A stretch of 64,000 bases of DNA, from NCBI RefSeq assembly GCF_954871325.1, contig NC_088776.1, positions 31,544,508 to 31,608,507 on the forward strand, read 5' to 3'. Position 1 is the first letter of the stretch, and each line of letters begins with the position of its first letter. Made by a program: the position numbers and the translations under genes. The DNA comes from Gordionus sp. m RMFG-2023. Lineage: Eukaryota > Nematomorpha > Gordioida > Chordodea > Parachordodidae. The notes under the pieces were generated by a model, which saw only the letters and a list, made by a program, of their open reading frames with translations, had not been told where the DNA came from and ran no database searches. This document shows, in pieces, positions 14,201 to 25,356 of the stretch.

Positions 14201-17200
14201 TAAAATAAAAATATGGGCTGATTTCAGTTAAATGTTAACTTATAATAATAATTTGCTTAGTATCACAGAAGCTATAGGTAATTTAGGTTAGAGGTATGAT
14301 ATAGTTAAATATTAGTTTATTTTTTTTGTTAAAAATTTCATTAAAACTGGATCTGGGATAAGACCATAACATTACACATTATATGGTTTAGAATTAATCT
14401 GTAATATTTAATTAGTTAAAGAGTTTAACATTATAATTTTGTAAAATAATTTTATTTGGGAATCTTTTTCAGGAATATATTTTCTAGGAAATATATATAT
14501 TATGTTAATTTTTTCAATAATTTTTAAATATTTGATGGGAATTTATTTCCTATTTTTATTAATTTTCTAAAAAATAATATATTTAATATGCATTAAAACA
14601 TTCATGTACAGCACCATTTATTCATATCTTCATATATTATTTCTAATATTTTTATAAGTGTCATTTTATAAATTATTAGAAATATAGTTAACAAATAAAT
14701 TTTTTAAGCTTGTAATCATTTTGAAAATCTAATTTTTAATTACTATTTCCAAGGAAAATTGATGATGTGGTATAGGCAGATTTATGTAAAATCGCTTTAA
14801 AGATGAAAGATTATTTTAACTCTTCATAAGATGACTTTCACCTAGAGTTATTAAAGTAGTGTGCTATCATTTCTGGTAGCTATAGCTAATAACGTGTTAC
14901 TTTTTTTACAAATATTTATTTTTAAGCACGCTTAAAAATATAATGAATAACATGAAAATTTAAATATAATATCATACTTAATTATAATTTTTATAATTCA
15001 TTATTTAATTTTGAAATGGAAATTTATATTTTCAATTTGTATTATAAACATAATTCATCTAGTGTAAATTATTTATCATCACAAATGGATATCCAAATTG
15101 ATGTAAGTGAGTTAGACAGCCCTGGAAGGAAATGTTCTTGATAAGATTAATACAAATTTTCATTTCCAAAAGAAAAATATTTTTAAATTAATGTAAAAAC
15201 AAAAGATGGCTATTTATTTGTTCAAACTGTAAAAAAATATTCCTCAAATGAATCTCAAATAACACCTAAAGGTAATTGTCATATTTAAATTCTAATAATA
15301 TTTTTATTTTATGAGAATGTTCATGCCAATAGTTATTAAGAGATAGAAAAATATCTTAATAATTTAGTTATAAAGGAGACTACATTCAAAACGACAAATT
15401 CAATTCAAGCTAAATTGATAAATAATATTGTACATGCCAATATTTCTCAGAAACTGGCTTATAAACTTATTGTCGAATTTATAATTGATACAGTTTAGCC
15501 AATGTCATTGGTTGATAATCCATCATTTACCACGATGATTAAAACTATGCCCTGATACAACAATTATTTGTTGCTAGAAACTAATTATTTAGATAGCAGA
15601 CAAAGATACCCTAGTTAGAATCATCAAAACGACTTCCATTGATATTTTTTTTTGAAATAAAGGATACTAATATAACAGAAAACCACTAGACGCTTTTTTA
15701 AAATCTAAAAATGCAAATGAGAATTTTTGATAATTTTTCTTATATTAAAAATAAAATTAAATACTGCATTGCGCTCAAGTAAAAAACTAATAGCGCACTT
15801 CTTTTTTTGATGGATAGCGGTAGCGCGCTACTTTTAAAAGTAGGGTTTAGCAACTCTGATTTTTAACATTATCTGCCTACATTCAATTAAACATCTTAAA
15901 AACTACATAATGATAGTGCTGTAAATATATTAAAAATCGAACGCGTTCGCGTTTAACGTTAATTTTTAAAAATTGAACACGTTCAACCTTAAAAACGGAA
16001 CGTGTTCACGAACGTGAACAAATTTCATTTATATTTATCATAAACAAATATCGTATATTTTTTAAGTAATGTTGTAAACGACGCTATTTCTATCCCATAG
16101 TATGGTTTATTAACTTTATTATTATTTATAGATTAGCGTAAACATGGATTTTGTTATTTCATCTACATCTTATTCTGAATTAACATTGCCATGGCCCAAA
16201 TATAATAAATAACAGTTACAGCATATATTCAATATCCTTGTGTAAAATGTATAATAAATTTAATGAGATACTTGATTGAAATATTTATTGTTTTATGATA
16301 TAACTATAAGTATCCTATTAATAATTATTTTAGATTATTGTATTTCATAGACTTATTAATATTATTATTATAATAGAAAATATTTTTTATTAAATTAATT
16401 ATTTTTTATTCTTTTAAAACTAGTAATTTTAATGGTTATTTATATGGTATTAAAAAATAAAATAGTTTATTCATCAAATTTTGAACATAATGCGTTACTT
16501 CTTGAACCTGAACGCGTTCAGTTTATGAACGTTGAACGTTCGATTTATTTAGAAATGTTTACATCATTTGAATTAATCAAATATATATATATATAAATTC
16601 CCAGGCCTGGCCTAAAAAATCAGCTCCACTTCTTTATATTGGATATTTGCTGGTAATTTATCCCATTTACATATTTACTACATTTTTTACTAAATACCAG
16701 ATCCATTGAAAAATAGTAGACTTATAATTTTAAAAATGCATTTGAGCCATATCATTCATCTAATAAATAGCAACATAAATATATACTTTTTTATACTGTA
16801 TATCTAATCTATTTTATATCATCTTATAAATGCTAATTAATATTGTAATTTTTACTATGGGAAAAGGTAAGAACAATAATATTTCAAATGTGATTATAAA
16901 TGAAAAAGAAATATCAAGTCTAGAAAAAAATGACCTTAATAGTAATAACGTAAATGCAAAGCAAAATAATACCTTTTCCAAGCCATTTAAAGCTCCACAG
17001 CAATCATATTTTAAAGATAACAATAAAAGTTATCCCGTTAATGATGATGCTCATAAACCAGTTTATGGGCCACAATTGCAATTACAATCACCGCAGACTG
17101 CTACTTTACCCCAACCCAATATAATCTATCCAGATAGTCATCAAATATTTGTAGGCAATTTACCTCATACTATGGGAGAAAATGAATTAAGCAAATATTT

Positions 17201-17622
17201 CTCAGGTATATATTCATTATTCTCTCTTTCTAACATATATATTTTAATCTAGAATATGGCAAAGTGGTCGATTTAAAAATTATATCTGGTCAAAAAGATG
17301 GAACAAGAAAAGTTCCGGTAATTGTTTCATACATGTGTAATAATATATATTTTTACAGAACTATGGCTTTGTTATATTTTCTAGTTCCGAGCCAGTAAAA
17401 AAATTGATCAACGAAAAAGTAGCTCTAATTCTTTAAATTTTATGACTATCTTCTTTTTAGCCAATTATTTACAAAGGACACCGCTTAAATGTAGAGGAAA
17501 AGAAGAATCAACGTAAAGGAGGTGGACCTATTGTAAATAATAGACCTAACAAAATGGGACCTCCTAATAAACCTCATCCTCAACAGCAACCTTACCACCC
17601 ACCACCTCTACCACGATTATAG
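8248..17622 (+). CDS. G3BP: G3BP-like stress-granule RNA-binding protein (NTF2-like + RRM), 12 exons
   Basis: Exons: 8248-8384, 8423-8501, 8544-8645, 8688-8847, 8950-9154, 9197-9333, 9370-9573, 9615-9734, 16867-17205, 17253-17317, 17359-17418, 17461-17622. They join in frame to 590 codons (589 residues). All introns are GT-AG with matching phases; most are 36-47 bp, intron 4 is 102 bp and intron 8 is 7132 bp. Residues ~26-150 form the NTF2-like dimer domain ([51 protein letters not shown]); RFY keeps the Phe that in human G3BP1 contacts partner FGDF motifs. A low-complexity Asn/Ser/Glu-rich middle contains TYAQLLSKN, matching SWASVTSKN of G3BPs. The RRM (~471-545) has IFVGNLP (RNP2) and NYGFVIFS (RNP1), followed by RLNVEEKK. 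Known family role: RNA-dependent condensation into cytoplasmic stress granules. The tail is Pro/Gln-rich and has no RGG repeats. Alternative: the long intron separates two genes. Confidence 0.9.
10315..10546. mobile_element. Eroded MITE of the CAGAGACCTGCAG / GGTACC family
   Basis: The left end begins CAGAGACCTCCAG and the right end carries GTGCAAATGGTACC then an eroded terminus. Both match the ends of the hAT element at 36859-40585 (CAGAGACCTGCAGAGGTACC). The interior has weak copies of the C/G-rich subterminal words ('ccaagccaggtc', 'gctgggctgtg'). The target duplication is no longer clear. Confidence 0.5.
11204..12334 (-). pseudogene. Decayed hAT transposase remnant
   Basis: Around 12130-11990 the minus strand reads [15 protein letters not shown], followed by [14 protein letters not shown]; this matches the CAAHTLQL-type segment that hAT transposases carry just after the catalytic region. 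About 700 bp downstream (11440-11204) a frame with [10 protein letters not shown] resembles the start of the C-terminal hAT dimerisation domain (…WW/FW…). Several stops lie between. Ends and target duplication were not found. Confidence 0.5.
12846..12945. repeat. Short tandem duplication (~40-45-bp unit, two copies)
   Basis: Two adjacent units share 'ttgttt(c/g)aaa(t/g)atgagactc(g/c)ataaatctg'. It lies inside the long G3BP intron with no coding significance that I can see. Confidence 0.6.
12950..14842. other. AT-rich intronic stretch without recognised features
   Basis: No coherent coding frame. A partial duplication near 13520-13590 and 13629-13703 shares 'attttctccattaatatt' and 'aataaacat'/'aatagacat'-type words. 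Otherwise only low-complexity AT sequence. Confidence 0.4.
14843..15858 (+). mobile_element. hAT deletion derivative, AGTAGCGCGCTA family
   Basis: The ends read TAGAGTTATTAAAGTAG (left) and, inverted, CAGAGTTGCTAAA (right). Subterminal words AGTAGCGCGCTA and AGCGGTAGC are shared with the better-bounded element at 32702-34257. On the plus strand near 15085 a short frame begins MDIQID, matching MDIQIV at the start of the transposase in that element. Around 15520-15555 [10 protein letters not shown] matches its FTMMIKTL segment. The C-terminal part is missing and the target duplication is eroded. Confidence 0.6.
15914..16569 (+). mobile_element. hAT deletion derivative, GAACGCGTTC family
   Basis: The left end TAGTGCTGTAAATAT and the right end (inverted, …GATGTAAACATTT) match the element at 35329-36696. 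GAACG/CGTTC words are clustered at both ends. Inside, near 16144, a plus-strand frame reads [20 protein letters not shown] and then stops, the same N-terminus as MDIIISSSSY…LTLPWPKY in the other copy. No target duplication remains. Confidence 0.6.
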
Positions 17623-18804
17623 TTTTTGTTTCCACCCTATTTTCGTTTTCATATGTATATAATATCAGATTTACCTAAAAATATAATTATGTAATTTTAT
17701 GTTTTAATTTATTTTAACATAAATGCTTTTTCTCTTATTAATTCGTTTGATATTAGAAAATTTTAATATGTATTTGCCCTAACATATTACTCAAATTTTT
17801 TTGTCATTTTTGAGATGTTTATAATGGCTTGAATTTATAATAAAAATTGCTCACATACTTCTATATCCTGAATTATTTTATGAAAAATGTAAAAAAATAA
17901 ATTTTTACTAAAGTTGCGAACATTTTTCATCTGAGAATGAAATAGGCAAATAACCAAGAATTGTTGCAGATTATAGTGCTACTTAAAATTAATAAATGTA
18001 GGTATGGTTGTAAAATTTTTGCAAACATTTTTAATAATTCGACTTAAATTTACAATATTCATGCCATAGAAAATAAATATCTTTAAATAATGGCCTAATG
18101 TCGATATAAGAGTGTGAATTGAGATGGCTTAGATCGACAACTCCTTTATAATATTTGGGTCAGTTTTATTTGTCCAATCATATGCCATTCAATAATTTTT
18201 TGTCATTATTCAAATAACACTTCTATTTCCATGTTATCCTGTTTTTTGGTGGTACCCAAGTCGATTGGATAATGTTTTTGTTATGGTTTAATGAAGATGA
18301 TTTTAATATATGCCATTCAATTTACTGCCCTAAATCAAATTAGATATACATAAATTTTTTATTCATAACGATTATATTTCAAAATAAGTGAAGTTTTTGA
18401 TGTAAATACAGGTTATGGTTAATATGTCTTATGCTTTAGGATAAAATAATGATTTAATTATTAACCAAATATATTTAGATTTACTCATTTTGCTCACAGT
18501 TGCCAAATGGTAACAAATTATTTTTTGCTATTTTATGGAATGTTAATGTGTAAAGATAAATAAGCTGTTTATTTTTACCAACTTAATCTCAATTTAGCAA
18601 TTTATATAATTAAATTAATTTTTAATATGGTATTGTAATCGACGTGAAAAAAATTCGTTTTTTGAAAAGTCATTTTGAACAATGTTCTTTTTACCTTGGA
18701 TAAATTTTCATAATAATCGTTTTCAAAAAATAATAAATTATATTTTTTATAACATTCTTTATTATGCAAATATTCTCACAATATATAAAACTAAATAAGA
18801 TTCT
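17623..18804. other. AT-rich sequence 3' of the G3BP gene
   Basis: No gene recognised. An AATAAA word at 17896-17901 could serve as a polyadenylation signal for the G3BP gene, but such words are expected by chance in this composition. Confidence 0.4.
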
Positions 18805-20477
18805 GCGACATTTTATTATTAGTGAACTATTTTATCATATTTTTGTATCAGTTTATTTATCTTTAACAAAACAATCTAAATACATCAATTAATCATTCTA
18901 CACAATTAATATATTTGACATTAATTGCCTTTAAGGTTAATTGATTATATCACATTCTCATTTTTGGGCTCTCGATTTGGAACGGTATAAATTGTTTTCT
19001 TATTCTTTTTGGATAACGGCTATTTGTAATTTATTCTCTACTGCGATCACTACTGTCGATTTCAATCTTTTCATTTAAGATGGCGTCTTTGGTTATCGAG
19101 TTTTTTATAGGATCAATTGGGAAACGGGAAAGTATATCCACATTAATTTTTTTCTTCTCGAAGTGCAATTCATAATCATAATTTGTTAGAGTAATGACCA
19201 TCTACTAATCTTGATGATATATCTGTTGTTCTCTTAATTGGATTAAGTTACGATATAAGTGGTTATAATAAAATGCTTACAAATTAAATATTGTTTAAAT
19301 TTAGTTAATGCAAATATGATTGTTAAAGCCTCACGTTCTATCTGACTAACTTCGTTCGGCGGCATTTAATGTTCGAGAAGCAAATCCAATCGGTTTTTCC
19401 TCATTGTTAATGATATGAGATAGAACTGATCCTATTTTATGTTGCGACGCGTCACTAGCTTAAATTATCGGGTTTTTCGGATTATAATATGTTAAATTAC
19501 TGCTTTTATTTCATTATATGTCCATTTCCATCGCACATTTTTCATTAAAAGTCTACATAAATCAGGGGCGTCGCTAGCCTTCACAATCTCAGGGGGCTCA
19601 ACTAGAAAAAATTTTGAGGGGGGCTACGCCCCCATACTCCCCAATTTGCGATTCTTCGGCCCGCTTTTGCCCGGCCTTCGGCCGGGTTTTATATTAATAT
19701 AAAATTTGCTAACTGAACAATTATTCTGATTTTCATATTTTGTCATTATATTATGCATACAAAATAAACTGGCATATAAAAAACGACATAATGCAATAAT
19801 ATAATTCTTAGCAACTTACATTGACAAAAGGCTATCAAACTAGTATAGCTCTATGTTACCATTTTAGACAATGTTTTATAGAATGGACTAATAAGGAAAA
19901 ATTTATTGGCCTAAACCAATGATATATATAACATAGATTGGCGATTCATTCATTAAAAACGTCCTCACATTGCAATCAGCTGTAGCGCCATTTTGTAGCT
20001 TGAACGTTGATAAATGCCTCATCATTATTATTATTATATATTTAAATTCTCTATATCAATACAAAATAAATTCTCACCTCAACTGATGATTTTAGCAAGT
20101 TCTTCAATTCTTTTTATTAGTAATCTAAAATATAAGACTCAAGATATTGTTATGTTCTATCCCCCCCTTATTTCTTTTATTTTTGTTTCTCCTTGTTTCT
20201 TTTGTTTTCCCGTCTTCTTTTATTTTGTTATGAAATTAATATATTATACCTTATTTTTATATTGCATTTGAAACTGGTTCTTACCAGTTTCATGAATGAT
20301 TATATCGCGATTAAATAACAACTTTTTCTTTCCCCCTTTGTTTTAAAAATTATAAAGGTGGAAAACAAAACACCATTAATCATTTAATATTTTTTTTTTG
20401 TAATAGAATTTCTTTTTTTTAATTGTAATTTCTCTGATTCGAATAAACTTTAAAACTTACGTTGTCCAAGTGATTCC

Positions 20478-21083
20478 ATGACTAAATCGATAAAACCCGG
20501 CCCCCTGGATCCAGTCATTGACCATCCCGGACCCCCGATCACGGACTGTATTATTCCCCTTCAGACTGGGGGACCCATCGGTCCAAACTCAACACTGGCG
20601 CCCAACGTACTTTCGATAATCTACGACCCGGAAAAACCAACAGATCATTACCTAGAACGTTTTATGCTTATCCACCGACATCAACCGGAGGCAAATTTAC
20701 TATCCTTATTCTTATCATCATGCGGTCACGGCCTATATTCAAAATTAAAGTTAGCCTTTGCACCAAGGCCTATGTTGGAAATGTCAATAGAGGACGTAAA
20801 AACTATTTTGGGAAATAACAATAACAACAGAGGTCTAGCAATCAACAAGCTTCGTCAACGCATCCAGCAAGATGGCGAAACAATTACTGAATATGCGGAA
20901 GCTTTGATAGCTTTGGCCTCTCAGTGCGATCTAGGCCCCAGGGACCTTTTCTTGTCCTCCCAATTCGGAGCGGGGATACAATCCTCCGGAATAAGAGATC
21001 ACGTAATAAAGTCCGATAATATAACGTTTAAAGGAAAGTTAAAAATTGCGCAAACCTGGGAAATGGCCGAAGCGCTTAATTAA
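20478..21083 (+). other. Gag region of the young gypsy element
   Basis: The frame encodes a Gag with capsid-like segments (YLERFMLIHRHQPEA, INKLRQRIQQDGETITEYAE, QFGAGIQSSGIRDHV), as in Ty3/gypsy elements of animals. The frame opens inside the 5' LTR (MTKSIKPGP) and continues through the primer-binding site, which is unusual. It belongs to the element at 20148-25218. Confidence 0.8.
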
Positions 21084-21164
21084 AATAATGCGACGAACCA
21101 CGCCTACAGCAACCAAATAAACATACCCACAAAGTATACGCATGTACAAAACATCCCGCAAACA

Positions 21165-24100
21165 TTGGAGAATTACTATCAACCCCCACGTCGAAATTTC
21201 CCACGGAATGAAAACCCAACCTGTTACAATTGCGGAAACGTGGGGCATTATAGATACAATTGCCCAATAAAACAAACTTTCAACAATTATTACTCCTCTC
21301 AGTATACTCCTCGAAATATACCTACGACTCAACCCAATTTCCCGGCAATAGCCTACCCAGCGACTAACAGAGTACTACTCGAGACTAAAAAGATAGAAAA
21401 CAAGGAGTACAAACACATAAACATGATGACAAATGAAGCGGATATCGACAAAAACCATTCATTCCGGGTAACGGTAAAAATAAATGGTATACCATTAGAA
21501 ATGGTTATAGATACAGGCTCAGATGTAACAATCATTAATAATCAAACGTATAATGTACTTTTCAACCTTATCCCAATGGAGGACACCAAGGTAGTTCTAA
21601 AATCATTTTCAGGACATGACATTCAACCCATAGGGCACTTCCCGGCAATAATAAGCTACCAAGACAGCACACATTCAACAAATATCCTAGTAACTAATAA
21701 CTCCCCCATCTCCATAGTGGGTAGAGATGTTCTAAACAAGATACCCGAGATCCTACAAGACATCACCTACAAAGATCAAGAAATTAAACAACTTAAAAAA
21801 AATTTCCCACGAATTTTTTCGGATACCTTAGGAAGTTTCCCAAGCAAAATAGACGTTAATCTCCTTCCCAACGCACAACCCCAGTTCGTCAAACCCCGTT
21901 CGGTACCCTATGCACTAAAGTCACAAATTGAACAAATACTTAAGGACTGGGAAAACCAAGCGATTATTAGTAAATGCCGATACAGTAAATGGGGATCTCC
22001 AGTTGTGCCCATTCAAAAGTCGGACAATTCCATACGCCTTTGCATTGATTACAAAGTTACTCTGAACCCATGGATCAATCCCGAATGTTATCCTATCCCC
22101 CGAATCGAAGATATTTTTGGAACACTACAAGAAGGTACTATTTTTTCGGTCATAGATCTAAAAGAAGCATACACCCAAATACCAGTCACAAAAACTACAA
22201 GCGAACTGTTAACAATTAGCACCCATCTAGGCCTATTCAATTTTAATAGACTTCCTTTTGGTATTTCCTCCGCCCCAATGATTTTTCAACGAACGATGGA
22301 CATTGTAACAGCCGGTCTAAAAAAGACCGTCACTTATTTAGACGATATTCTAGTATCAGGGAAAACTCCGGCGGAACACTGGTTCAATTTGCATCAGCTC
22401 TTCACACGATTGGATGATTTTAATTTAAGAATAAATCTAAAAAAATGCAAATTAGCGCAACCCTCAGTAGAATATTTGGGCCACATCATTAATGCAGACG
22501 GGTTAACTCCTAGTCCTAGAACAACAAATTCTATTAAAAATTGTCCCGTTCCAAAAAACGTTCACGAAGTGCGATCCTTCATTGGTCTCGTTACCTATTA
22601 TGCAAAATTTATACCAAACATGTCTACCATGGCTAAACCGTTATACGATCTATTACACCAAGGGGTAAAGTTTAACTGGAGCCAAACCACATCTGACAGT
22701 TTCAATTCCATCAAGACCCTATTGATTTCCCCCCAAATCCTTTGCAACTACAACCTCGAAACCACCCTCACTCTATCTTGTGATGCTTCCGCTTATGGTT
22801 TAGGAGCCGTTCTATCACATCTATGGGATAACAATATCGAGAAACCTATAGCCTATGCTTCCCGAACGTTATCGAAGGCCGAAATTAACTATTCCACCGT
22901 AGAGAAGGAAGCCTTGGCCGTTTTTGCTGTTAAGAGATTCCGACAATTCCTGCTAGGAAGACCATTCATCATAAACACAGACCATAAGCCCCTACTAGCC
23001 ATATATGGAAAAAAAATTGGGATCCCAACCATGACTTCCGCAAGATTACAACGATGGGGAGTAACATTATCGGGCTTCAATTTCAACATCCAATACAAAA
23101 CAGGGCGCACAAATATGAATGCCGACGCTCTTTCCCGACTACCGCTCCCTAACATCGACTATCAAGATGAAACCGAGGTAAACCAAATTCTACAGACCCG
23201 TATTAAAGACCTACCCTTCACTAGAGATAAAATAGAATCCATAACAATGCAAGACCCAGAATTATCACAGATCAAAGAAAATATACGAAATGGCTGCCCC
23301 CCCTTCCCCCAGATAACAACCACCGAATTACAAGAATATTGGAACATAAAAGATGAATTGTCAATAGACGGGGAGATAATTGTCCGGGGAACCCGGTTAA
23401 TCATTCCCAAAACCTTACGACCCGCTATCTTACAAGAGATTCATAGTGGACACCCGGGAATTGTTCGAATGAAGGAAACCGCAAGGATTTATGTCTGGTG
23501 GCCCCAATTAAATAAGGATATCACAAAAATCAGTGAAATATGCAACCGTTGTCAACTATTCAAAGAAAACTTCCCCCAGAGATTACTACACCAATGGCCC
23601 GTCGCCCGCACAGTGGGAGAAATGGTACACGTCGACCTCGCTGGACCCATACATCAAATACATTGACTAATTCTAGTAGATGCCTATTCCAAATGGCCAG
23701 AAATAGCCCGCTTGAATAACACTACATCTAAGGCACTCCTAACAGCGTTAGAATGCATTTTTAATCACCTAGGCTATCCACGAAACCTCATAACCGACAA
23801 CGGACCCCAGTTTGTCAGCCACGAATTCAACCAATATTGTGAACGCCATGGAATAACCCATATCTACACCCCCCCCCCCCCGTATTCCCCCCAAAGTAAT
23901 GGAATAGCGGAACGATTCGTACGAACCTTTAAAAATGCTATAAGAGGATTTCCCCGCACAGAAATTCAAACCCAGCTTACCAACTTCCTAATAGCCTATA
24001 GAAACACTCCACATCCAACCACGAAGCAAACCCCAGCCATGCTATATCTAGGACGCAAGATCAGACGACCATTAGACCTCCTCTATGAAAAATCAGCATT

Positions 24101-24364
24101 TCACACCACACACTACCCGGTTCAGCCCGATCTAAGGAATGGGGATCTAGTATGGGTGTGAACACCCCCAAGCATTCCCAACCCACGATGGGAAAAGGAA
24201 CTATAATAGAGGTTCTAGGATCTGTCGTTTATTACGTGGAAACAGATCAAAAAGCCCGACGATACCATCGCCGAGATATCCGACTTCGACGGGAACCCGA
24301 AAATCAAGAAGAAGAGCGTACAAACAAATTCAACAACCTACCACCCCGGGATAGCCGTATTTAA
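21165..24364 (+). other. Pol region of the young gypsy element (zinc knuckle, PR, RT, RH, IN)
   Basis: Domain positions: CCHC knuckle CYNCGNVGHYRYNC about 21222-21263; aspartic protease DTGSD about 21510; reverse transcriptase about 21880-22500 with YLDDIL near 22336; RNase H about 22760-23150 with CDASAYGLG, TDHKPL and NADALSRLPL; integrase zinc-binding HPGIVR…CNRC about 23450-23560; catalytic integrase core near DNGPQF (about 23800) and a short C-terminal chromatin-proximal tail region. Domain order RT-RH-IN is that of Ty3/gypsy. Confidence 0.88.
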
Positions 24365-24483
24365 GAGGGGAGGAAAATATTGTATTCCCACAAAAACATC
24401 TTTCTTTTTTTTTTTTGATTTTATATATATTGATTATTTATTTTTTTGTGGTCTTCCACCTGTTACAAATCCCTTTTTTTAAA

Positions 24484-24771
24484 ATTATTAGTCGTTTTTA
24501 AATCCGCTCTGAGCCAGCGGTGCAGCGAATGCCCTTTTAGTTATTTTATTGACTTAAGGTAGGGATTACCTTTGTTTTTAAATCCGCTCTAAACCAGCGG
24601 TGCAGCGAATGCCGTTTTAGTTATTTTATTGACTTAAGGTAGGGTTTACCTTTGTTTTAAAATCCGCTCTAAACCAGCGGTGCGGCGAATGCCGTTTTGG
24701 TTTATTTTTGGTAGGAATTAAAAATGAAAACGGCGCCGACGGCTGGGTAGCCGTATTTAAGAGGGGAGGAG
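24484..24771. repeat. Three ~79-bp tandem repeats and a duplicated polypurine tract in the gypsy 3' region
   Basis: Units beginning near 24494, 24573 and 24652 share 'aaatccgctct', 'ccagcggtgc' and 'gcgaatgcc'; the first two also share 'attgacttaaggtaggg'. The block is bracketed by two copies of 'gccgtatttaagaggggagg' (about 24353 and 24748); the second abuts the 3' LTR. Confidence 0.8.
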
Positions 24772-25356
24772 TGTTATGTTCTATCCCCCCCTTATTTCTT
24801 TTATTTTTGTTTCTCCTTGTTTCTTTTGTTTTCCCGTCTTCTTTTATTTTGTTATGAAATTAATATATTATACCTTATTTTTATATTGCATTTGAAACTG
24901 GTTCTTACCAGTTTCATGAATGATTATATCGCGATTAAATAACAACTTTTTCTTTCCCCCTTTGTTTTAAAAATTATAAAGGTGGAAAACAAAACACCAT
25001 TAATCATTTAATATTTTTTTTTTGTAATAGAATTTCTTTTTTTTAATTGTAATTTCTCTGATTCGAATAAACTTTAAAACTTACGTTGTCCAAGTGATTC
25101 CATGACTAAATCGATAAAACCCGGCCCCCTGGATCCAGTCATTGACCATCCCGGACCCCCGATCACGGACTGTATTATTCCCCTTCAGACTGGGGGACCC
25201 ATCGGTCCAAACTCAACAGATACCTTACCACCCAGATTCCTTTAACCCATATGGATCAAATGCCTTGATCATTATTTTTAAATTATCTATATCAATACAA
25301 AATAAATTCTCACCTCAACTGATGATTTAATCTAAAATATAAGACTCAAGATATAC

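Larger units (their letters stand above)
9735..16866 (+). other. Giant intron 8 of the G3BP gene, packed with transposon remnants
   Basis: The donor follows CAAATTG at 9734 and the acceptor is GAAAAG at 16866; both sides are phase 1. At 7.1 kb it is over 100 times longer than most introns of the gene. It contains a MITE-like remnant (10315-10546), a minus-strand hAT remnant (~11204-12334), two further hAT derivatives (~14843-15858 and 15914-16569) and long stretches of AT-rich sequence. The acceptor lacks the T-rich tract common elsewhere in this gene. Confidence 0.7.
20148..25218 (+). mobile_element. Young Ty3/gypsy LTR retrotransposon
   Basis: The two LTRs (20148-20594 and 24772-25218) are each 447 bp, begin TG and end CA, and look identical by eye, so the insertion is recent. 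Flanks are GATAT and GATAC. A primer-binding-site-like TGGCGCCCAACG begins at 20596 and a polypurine tract AAGAGGGGAGGAG abuts the 3' LTR. In order the interior encodes Gag, a CCHC zinc knuckle, protease (DTGSD), reverse transcriptase (YLDDIL), RNase H (CDASAYG) and integrase (HHCC segment, DNGPQF). It looks nearly whole, with about two or three breaks. GC content is far above that of the surroundings. Confidence 0.92.

Noticed and set aside
16830-16866. Independent start codon ([13 protein letters not shown]) for the RRM half of G3BP
   Set aside because: Phase 1 on both sides of intron 8 and continuity with the family order favour a single gene; kept only as an alternative.
22889-23410. Minus-strand frames across the gypsy pol region
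   Set aside because: They are shadows of the plus-strand RNase H/integrase coding sequence.
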